A stretch of 64,000 nucleotides of DNA from Epichloe hybrida (Eukaryota > Ascomycota > Sordariomycetes > Hypocreales > Clavicipitaceae). Positions 56,352-64,000 of the stretch are shown piece after piece. Under the pieces are notes generated by a model that saw nothing but the letters and a program-made list of their open reading frames with translations, was not told where the DNA came from and did no database searches. Where the stretch lies: the NCBI GenBank assembly GCA_019022495.1, contig JAFEKR010000022.1, positions 868,001 through 932,000 on the forward strand, written 5' to 3'. The first letter of the stretch is position 1. Every line of letters starts with the position of its first letter. Position numbers and translations under genes: made by a program.

Positions 56352-56863
56352 GTCGAGATGCAATTTGGAAAGATGTATTACGTGCGGCACGCTGCCTACC
56401 CACATTTGAAGTAGATTCATCGGGAATGTGAATGGATGTAGATAAAATCCGCCATTGACTAAGAAGGGTCATCCTCGCCAGACGTAAGTCTATGCCCTTC
56501 ATCATCAGGGTCCAATAATGGCCACTCAGGAGATAATTCAGCCGCGAGTTCACACGAGTTGGAGGAGACGGCGATGTTGCGGACGAGCACATGGACGAGC
56601 ACATGGACGAGCACATGGACGAGCACATGGTAATCTTGCCGATGGCAAGAGGCCAGCCCAGGCTATCCACACACCCCCGCCAAGCGCTGGACTACTCGAA
56701 TCTTCACCCCACCAGCTCCCCACCAACTTCCCGTCGCCAGCAACTGCCAACGAGCATCCTTCGTGCTCCTCGTTCCTCCTCTTTCGAACCGCCAAAACCA
56801 CCATCGCCCGTCGCCCGTCGCCCGTCGCCCGTCGCCCATCGCCCATCGCCCATCACCATCGTC
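56352..56863. other. ALG2 upstream region with 12-bp and GTCGCCC repeats
   Basis: Four perfect 12-bp units (GACGAGCACATG) lie at 56582-56629 and GTCGCCC-type units at about 56806-56850. The frame of ALG2 is open back through both. Confidence 0.8.
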
Positions 56864-58518
56864 ATGGCCCCCGGCATCCCCGGTCCGCCACCCTCCCTCG
56901 ATTCCACGCCCGAAACCATCGTCTTCTTCCACCCGGACCTTGGCATTGGCGGCGCAGAGCGTCTCGTCGTCGATGCCGCGGTTGGCCTTCAATCCCGTGG
57001 CCACAGAGTCGTCATTTTCACAAACCACTGCGATCCGAAGCACTGCTTTGACGAATGTCGAGATGGTACCATCATTATACCCCCACTCCCGGAAAAGAGC
57101 AAAAAGAAGAGCAAAAAGACGGGTTACTCTTCAATAGAGCCAGTCTTGTGAGGATAATGCTAATACAAATCATCTATCCAGGCACTCTCGACGTCCGCGT
57201 CCGCGGCAACACTCTGGTTCCCATGTCCATCTTCTCTAAGCTGACCATATTGTGTGCCATCCTCCGCCACATCTTCCTGCTGCTCACGATATCTCTCACC
57301 AACGAACTCCCCTCCCTCCGACCTCGCGCCTTCATCGTTGATCAGCTTTCCGCAGGCCTACCTCTCATGCAATTCCTCGCGCCAAACGTGCCCATCCTGT
57401 TCTACTGCCACTTCCCGGACCTGCTCCTCGCCCAGGGGAGGCAGTCGTTTATGAAGCGGCTGTATCGTGTCCCTTTTGACTGGGTGGAGGAGTGGAGCAT
57501 GGGCTTCGCTCACGCCGTGGCGGTAAACTCCAAATTCACACGGGACATCGTGGCCAAGACGTGGCCTGGTCTGGCGAGCAAGGTCGTCACCAAGGTGGTG
57601 TATCCATGCGTTGACACGCATGTCACGACGGACAAGATGGATGGCGAAGAAAAGATCAAAGGTGATGCTACCAAGTTGATACTCAGCATCAACCGGTTTG
57701 AGAGGAAAAAAGATGTCGGACTGGCAATCCAGGCGTTTGCCAAGATTCCCGAGCCACAGCGCAAGGGCGTCCGTCTCGTCATCGCAGGTATGTGTTAGAA
57801 CAGGAACACCATCCAGTGACATGTCTCCCTCGAACAAACTCTGTCTTATGTCTATTCCGGCCTTCCCAATCACTAACGCGCACAATGTCAAGGCGGCTAC
57901 GATCCCCGCGTCTCCGAAAACGCCTCCTACCACGCCTCCCTCCAGTCGCTCACCACGTTCCTCTCCCTCACGCACCACACCATCACGCCGACTGCCCTCT
58001 CCGCCGTCTCATCCTTGTCATCCGTGCCCCCGGGCACCCAAGTCCTCTTTTTGCTTTCCGTCCCCAACACCCTCAAATCCGCGCTCCTCCGCTCCTCCCA
58101 TCTCCTGGTCTACACTCCCACAAACGAACATTTCGGCATCGTCCCCCTCGAAGCCATGCTCTACCATCTCCCTGTCCTTGCAGCCAATACTGGCGGGCCT
58201 GTGGAAACCATAGCCGACTCCCAGACAGGATGGCTCCGTGACCCAGATGACGTTGATGCCTGGTCAGACGTCATGCGGCAGGCCTTGGACATGTCTCTTC
58301 AGGACCTCGCAAAGATGGGTATCGCAGGTGAGGAGCGCGTGAAGGACCTGTTTGGCCGGGACAAGATGGCCAAGACGCTTGAGGACAGCGTCATGGAGAT
58401 GGTGGCCATGAAGAGAAGTCCGCCCATGTTCAACACGGTATTGAGTGTTGCTATTTTCAGTGTGTTTGTGGGCGCGAGTGCGGTTTCGGCATTTCTGGTC
58501 GTTTTCTCCGAGGCGTAG
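56864..58518 (+). CDS. ALG2: Alpha-1,3/1,6-mannosyltransferase ALG2
   Basis: Adds the second and third mannose to the dolichol-linked N-glycan precursor on the cytosolic side of the ER. Exons 56864-57065, 57182-57787 and 57893-58518 give 477 residues. Motifs: FFHPDLGIGGAERLVVDAAV near the N-terminus, LFYCHFPDLLLAQ, VNSKFTRDIV, ILSINRFERKKDVGLAIQAF and the GT4-family glutamate motif TNEHFGIVPLEAMLYHLPVL. A hydrophobic C-terminal anchor (FNTVLSVAIFSVFVGASAVS) ends the protein. Introns (116 and 105 bp) carry CTAAT/CTAAC branch sites. Met at 56864 (MAPGIPG) fits the family; the frame is open for another 91 codons upstream through a MDEH repeat, probably leader sequence. Confidence 0.95.
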
Positions 58519-59246
58519 AGACGTCATTGATAAAAGTGGTCAGAGTTGGGAGACTAGCTCTTCATGGCCATGTAATGTATACAGCATGTTTTACACACTA
58601 CGCATTGCGGTGACGAGTAAGTAGTCTTGCTCCCACTAGATGGAATGAAAAGGGTGGACTCGAAACATTTCGTTGACATGCCTCGTTCCGATGGACGCAA
58701 GTAAGGGCTGCCAAGGTCACGACTGACTGATTGTCTAGATGAAGTGAAACACGACGCAACCATTTCGAAAACAGTTTCAGGATTTTGACGTGACTGGTCA
58801 CTTCAGTATACTACTACTACATGGCAATATTAGGAATTTCCCAGGACAGAGAGGAGAGACTGTAGCTCTCGGTCCCCATGATGTCCTCGCTCGTGTTCCT
58901 TTTCAGAGATGAAGTCGAGTTAGAGAGTCCATCCATCACCGCCGTCACTGCACAGCTGGCTTTCCCAAGTACAGATATCTATAGATGCAATACCGCCGTG
59001 GACCCATGCAATTTTCAAGGAAGAAGAATAAAAAAAAAAAAAAGTCGAGAAACACCGTGGAGAACCCACATCATGGTGAATGATGAGGCGGCTTCGCAGT
59101 TGCCGAATCCCCCAGAACCGTGATTTAACATTCAAGCCGCCCACCCCGAAATTCCCAACAGTGACAAATAGTAATAAAGAGAATCTGCGTCCACTCATGG
59201 ACAAATACCGCCATACATCATTCTAACGTGGCATACAGGCTTGTTG
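58519..59246. other. Intergenic region between ALG2 and the duplicated kinase 3' end
   Basis: Nothing recognised apart from an A-run at about 59030-59043. It ends exactly at the left boundary of the tandem duplication. Confidence 0.5.
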
Positions 59247-60611
59247 GATCCTGCCAGAAGAGCTGAAGAAGGAAAAAAAGAAGAAAAAAAAAGGGGGTGA
59301 AAACTGAAACAACACACGACGCCGCGCACCCCAAACGTATCAATCACTCCGAGGCTAGCTCCGGAGGGCGGAGGAGGAAAAGCAAAACGAAGGCTTTGGT
59401 CGGCAGTGTCCCTGCTGACAAAACGTGTAATTGGAAAGAACGTCCAGCAAAGATCAAGTCGTGACTTGCCCGTCCTGTCGTCCCATTGTTTGCAAGGAGT
59501 CATCAGGTCGTGCTTGTCGAGGTCAAGCTCCACCGAGGTCATTGAGCAGGTTGCTTGAAACGTGTCCCATGTTCATACTTGAAGTCATGTCGTGTCGTGT
59601 ACGCATATAACGCTGGTGAATAAATACAAAAGAAAAATTGAGGAGGTGGGACCAAGCGTCGATCTAGGGCCAACTCATACGGGACTCAAGCACATGCCAT
59701 CCGGTGTCACAGGACCTTTTTGGCTGTTTCGTTACTCGCCGTGCTTGCACCAGTGTCCCGTCTCTTGTTCCCAATAGGGCGGGTGCGGGACGCGGCCGTG
59801 GTTGGAGAGGACTTCTTCTTCTTGGGTTTGGCCATGAGAAAAATGCCATCATCGCTTTCGTCATCTTCGTCAAGGCGGGGCGTGGATGAGTCCATGTCCA
59901 CATCAGACTGGGCTCTGACGTGCTCAAGGATCCTGCCAGAAGAGCTGAAGAAGGAAAAAAAGAAGAAAAAAAAAAGGGGGTGAAAACTGAAACAACACAC
60001 GACGCCGCGCACCCCAAACGTATCAATCACTCCGAGGCTAGCTCCGGAGGGCGGAGGAGGAAAAGCAAAACGAAGGCTTTGGTCGGCAGTGTCCCTGCTG
60101 ACAAAACGTGTAATTGGAAAGAACGTCCAGCAAAGATCAAGTCGTGACTTGCCCGTCCTGTCGTCCCATTGTTTGCAAGGAGTCATCAGGTCGTGCTTGT
60201 CGAGGTCAAGCTCCACCGAGGTCATTGAGCAGGTTGCTTGAAACGTGTCCCATGTTCATACTTGAAGTCATGTCGTGTCGTGTACGCATATAACGCTGGT
60301 GAATAAATACAAAAGAAAAATTGAGGAGGTGGGACCAAGCGTCGATCTAGGGCCAACTCATACGGGACTCAAGCACATGCCATCCGGTGTCACAGGACCT
60401 TTTTGGCTGTTTCGTTACTCGCCGTGCTTGCACCAGTGTCCCGTCTCTTGTTCCCAATAGGGCGGGTGCGGGACGCGGCCGTGGTTGGAGAGGACTTCTT
60501 CTTCTTGGGTTTGGCCATGAGAAAAATGCCATCATCGCTTTCGTCATCTTCGTCAAGGCGGGGCGTGGATGAGTCCATGTCCACATCAGACTGGGCTCTG
60601 ACGTGCTCAAG
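59247..60611. repeat. Tandem direct duplication, ~683-bp unit x 2
   Basis: Unit 1 runs 59247-59928 and unit 2 runs 59929-60611. Both begin GATCCTGCCAGAAGAGCTG and end GACGTGCTCAAG. By eye they are identical except for one base in an A-run. The unit carries the 3' flank and last ~74 codons of the kinase gene on the minus strand. Confidence 0.92.
59707..59928 (-). pseudogene. Duplicated C-terminal fragment of the kinase gene
   Basis: This is the outer copy of the kinase C-terminus (LEHVRAQSDVDMDSSTPR ... to ETAKKVL, stop). It lacks the kinase domain and any start of its own. Upstream it reads into the 3' flank of the inner copy, and the frame happens to remain open to 60225, so a small chimeric open frame exists. 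Not expected to be functional. Confidence 0.85.
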
Positions 60612-63600
60612 ATGCAGCCGCAAGGAATCGCTCTCCATGGCGGGTGTGTGGTTGAAAATGGGGCTCACGGCTGGCTCTGTCAATAATGCGGGGGGTGTGA
60701 CAGCCTCGGATGATTCTTCAGGACGTGAGGGTTGTCTTCCCAGACGGCCAGGTCGGCCCATGAGTTCCGGTTCCATGTCGGCCGACACAGAGCTGGCTCC
60801 ACTGAGTAGTGCAGGCAGCGAAGGATCAGACTGGAAAACGACCAGCTTCTCCGATGTACTCTTGGCAGATTCCGCATGGACAGGACTCCTTGTCTCACTA
60901 GGACTGGTCAAAGGCGTACCTATGCCGTCCAAAGACTCCATACTGGACGACTTGTTCGTAGTCATGGTGTTCCCTCGAAACGGAGATGCATTCTCAGACC
61001 AATCCCTGATCTCACCTTCCGGTGAGGAGGGGCAGGGACAGTTTGCTGGCTCGGCCTTTGCAGGCCATGGAATCTGAGAGTCCGACAAAGACTCTGCGGC
61101 GGCTGCTGCTGCTGTGATACTTTTGACATTTGTGGCTGGCATGGATTCGGGGTCCCGGGCCAGGGGGGCGACGGTTGGGGAAAGGGGCTGAGCAGAATCT
61201 GTAAATCGAGCTCGCTGGCGGAGGTTCGAGTCTGAACGAGGCTGTCCGTGCTGGTAGGCGGCAGAAGTGGCTTGTGGTGAAGAGGAGAGTGGCGAGGATG
61301 TATTATATCGTTGCCCTCCCCTTCCCCAGTCCACCGATCTCACCGGCCTAGAGTGGCGATGATGGTCGCGCATAGCACCAGCGGCAACGACTGGGGAAGT
61401 AGATGACGACGAACCGTGTTGACGCTTGTCGAGTTTCAAAAACAGCCCTCTGTCGAATGAAGTTGACCTAGCAGCATCTTCGCTTTGGGACCCAAAAGCA
61501 CGAGTCCATCTTTCATGCTCATCCCGAGTTGGGATGACACGCGACTCAGCGTGAGGAGTGGCAGGTGTCGACTGTGTCTCAGGAAGGGCGGGAGCGAGCT
61601 GCAGAAACTGAGGTGTCGTCTTGTGGTTGACGTGACGTTGGAAACGACGTGAGCAGGCTGTGGCGGCCGAGGAATCAGAGTTGCCGCCGACATGGCTGCT
61701 TCCGGATGAGCTCCATAAATCCCGAATTCCTTCAACTGGCCGCAATACTGTCGCCAAGGGGTCATACGTTGGGGAACTGTCGGCATGAACCGTCGTTGTG
61801 GTAGAAGTGGCTGTCGTCGGTGGCTGGCTTGAACTACCGCCGGAGGCGTTGTCTCCTCCAGAGCTGCCAAAATAGTCGTCGCCAAGAAGACTGGAGCGTC
61901 GCTCGAGGCCAGGGTGCTGCGAGGATGCGCCGCCCGCATGCTTGAACATGCTGTCGCCGGCTGAACTTGCGACACTGCTAGTGGCTCGCCTTCTCGACTT
62001 GCCATCGCTTCGCTCGACCAAAGGATGCATGACCTTGCCCACGGCTTTTTTCATGACCGACCGGGCACGTTCCAGGAAGGTGAGTGGAACGACAGCATAT
62101 GACATTTCCTTCTCATCCACTTGAATCTTTCTGCCCTGAGACGGTCTTGCTGGGTCAGTGTCATCGAGCCAACCGACAACGTTGGGAATGCCTTGGACAA
62201 CCCATGGGTGGCGTTTGATGTCTCTGAGGCGGATTCGCTTCTCGGGATTCTTGGTCAACATTTGTCTGAGCAAATCGTACAGCAGATTGTCGACATCTTC
62301 ATACTCGAGATCGTTGTCGTCGCGATACGGATTGGCATTTTGTCGTTTATAGAGGGAGTGCTCTGCAGGTGAGGTTGAAGGATCGACAGGCTTTAAGCGG
62401 CGACGGGGTATGTGAACATCTTCCGTGGCAATCTTTCGAAACATCTGGAACTCGTCTTCGGCGAGAAAGGGTATACGAGCAAAGATGAGGCAATACAGAG
62501 TGACACCAAGCGACCAAACATCGATCTGCTCCGATACCTTTGGCTGAAGTCCACTGTCCAAGTCCGTGTAGCACAGCTCCGGGGCAAAGAATGCCGGCGT
62601 GCCAACCGTCTTGGCTAATTCGAGGTCATCATCAAAATCCCTGGCTTCAGATTCAGACACTGTGTCATCATCGGCCTCGCCATCGCGGATGGGCCGTCCA
62701 AAGTAGGATACTCCAAAGTCTGATATCTTGACTCGATGGTCTCTGGTCCACAGCAGGTTGGCGGGTTTGATGTCGCGATGAACTACACCTTGGTAATGCA
62801 GGTATTCGAGCCCCAAGACGGTGTCCCGGAATGTCGACCGGGCTTGGTCGAAGGTGAAGCAAGGGACAAAAGAGTAGTCTTCGGCGAATGGGTCGTGTGC
62901 GAATGGGTTGTAGTCGACAGATGACATGTGGGAGATGATGGAATCGGCCATGCTGGGCGATCGTTCGCGGAAAGCACGCCGTGACCCTTCTGCAGCGCAG
63001 GCACCGTACATGGTGCCGTCGAGAGCTGCCGTAGATCCGGGGTTCGAATGATGAAGTGGGCCTGGTGTCACCATATCGTCGACCCATTCGATGTCCTCGG
63101 CCATCTCGGAGGGCATCAATCCAGTAGAGGCGATGGAATGCGATCGGGAGCCCGAATGCGAGGACGGGCCGTCGGTCGTGGCGAAATCATCGCGTGACGA
63201 GACGCGAGACCAGGGCCCGACACTGCTGCCCCCCTCGTCGGCGGCACCGTGTTCGACACTCCAGTAGTCAGATGGTCCAGCAAAGTTCTGCGCCATCTTG
63301 GCCCTCTTCATATCTTTGATCGCTTGCCTACGTTCAAGAAGTTGATTGTACTGGTCCTCCTCGGGCGTGGATGCGGCGTCACCGCCTCCCATCTCTCGTT
63401 CGACCAATCTGCGCTCATACTTGCAGATATGTGGGAGGCCCTTCTTTCGCCAGACGATCTCGCCAAGTTCAACATGTTCGAGGACCATGTAGATTTTCTT
63501 CAATTCGGGGTCGTCAATAACTTCGAGGAGGGCGACGACGTTGGGATGTCGGATTTTCTTGAGGATGGCGATTTCCTTCTTTGTCTTGTCTTGCGGAGAG

Positions 63601-64000
63601 AGGGCCGTGACTTTGCCCAGTCGTCGCTTCTTGGAGAAGCGGGGAATGATTTTTATAGCCACGTTATCACCATTTTCGAGGTTTCGGGCGAGTTTAACCT
63701 TGCCGTGCATACCACGGCCGATTTCTTCAATGAACTCATATTGATTGATGGTTTTGCGGCCGTTTATGTTGTCCGAGTCGATTAATGCTTTATGAGTTCT
63801 TGACAGGAAATGTTAGCGACAGAATCTCCGAACATGACGGGATGCGGAGAGAAATAGAAAGCATTGCAAAAAGGATTGTCCTATTTTGCCCACACAACGA
63901 ACGGCGAAACATTTCGATGGCAGGTGGATAGTGTGACAGGGCAGGGGGGGCGTCGACGTGCAACTTACTCTCTGACTCTGTGCGTCTGTAAAGGATGAAG
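60390..64000 (-). CDS. Ser/Thr kinase of the CaMKK / SNF1-activating type (5' end beyond window)
   Basis: Large kinase related to fungal Ssp1/CaMKK and Sak1-Tos3-Elm1 enzymes, which phosphorylate the SNF1/AMPK activation loop. Visible exons: 63969 to beyond 64000 (LHPLQTHRVR...) and 60390-63798; the 170-bp intron has GTAAGT and a CTAAC branch. The kinase domain begins INQYEFIEEIGRGMHGKVKL, with VAIK lysine, VVHRDIKPANLLW, KISDFGVSYFG and VGTPAFFAPELCYTDLDSG. A ~150-residue insert (about 63470-62900) separates VLEHVELGEIVW from the helix before the catalytic loop, common in the fungal family. The long Ser-rich tail follows HPWVVQGIPNVVGWLDD. The C-terminus (KPKKKKSSPTTAASRTRP ...) is the duplicated piece. 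The N-terminus lies outside the window. Confidence 0.92.

Overview
The window looks like a chromosome segment of a filamentous ascomycete, probably of the order Hypocreales. The genes have one to five short introns (mostly about 50-170 bp, with CTAAC/CTGAT-like branch sites). Two encode fungal Zn2Cys6 regulators. A long AT-rich tract carries inactivated Ty1/copia elements with the signature of repeat-induced point mutation (RIP). The secreted class-II subtilase (PR1C-like) and the overall gene style suggest a clavicipitoid relative, but this is inference; no rRNA or tRNA was found to place it.

Layout. Positions 1-15,680 are AT-rich and hold no intact gene. They contain a complete but dead copia LTR retrotransposon (1483-7858, 296-bp LTRs, TTAAC target duplication), two further copia fragments, inverted families of about 100-bp tandem repeats, and pentanucleotide tracts that share a CAGAGCAT junction. 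The composition changes abruptly about 300 bp before SDA1.

From 16 to 28 kb lie SDA1 (60S ribosome biogenesis), an unrecognised small alanine-rich protein, a satellite of about 14 copies of a ~100-110 bp unit, a fucose-permease-type MFS transporter, a TA-flanked MITE, TRM6 (tRNA m1A58 methyltransferase subunit) and ARPC3 (Arp2/3 complex). From 28 to 46 kb come a conserved-looking unknown protein, two Zn2Cys6 regulators, chorismate synthase (shikimate pathway) diverging from a mitochondrial lipoate-protein ligase, and four members of a small inverted-repeat family. From 45 to 64 kb come a secreted subtilisin with PA and Fn3-like regions, a TBC-domain Rab GAP, a peroxisomal enoyl-CoA isomerase/hydratase ending in AKL, an unknown protein, an APH-type kinase, ALG2 (N-glycan mannosyltransferase), and the 5'-truncated gene of a large CaMKK/SNF1-activating-type kinase. 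The last 74 or so codons and 3' flank of that kinase gene are duplicated in tandem.

Most genes are unrelated housekeeping genes and there is no secondary-metabolite cluster. The most unusual structures are the kinase 3'-end duplication, the satellite lying against a small gene, the pentamer-tailed termini in the AT-rich tract, the two MITE types, and a GC-AG intron plus 10-nt microexon inside a zinc-cluster coding region. All splice sites were read by eye from consensus signals and family similarity.
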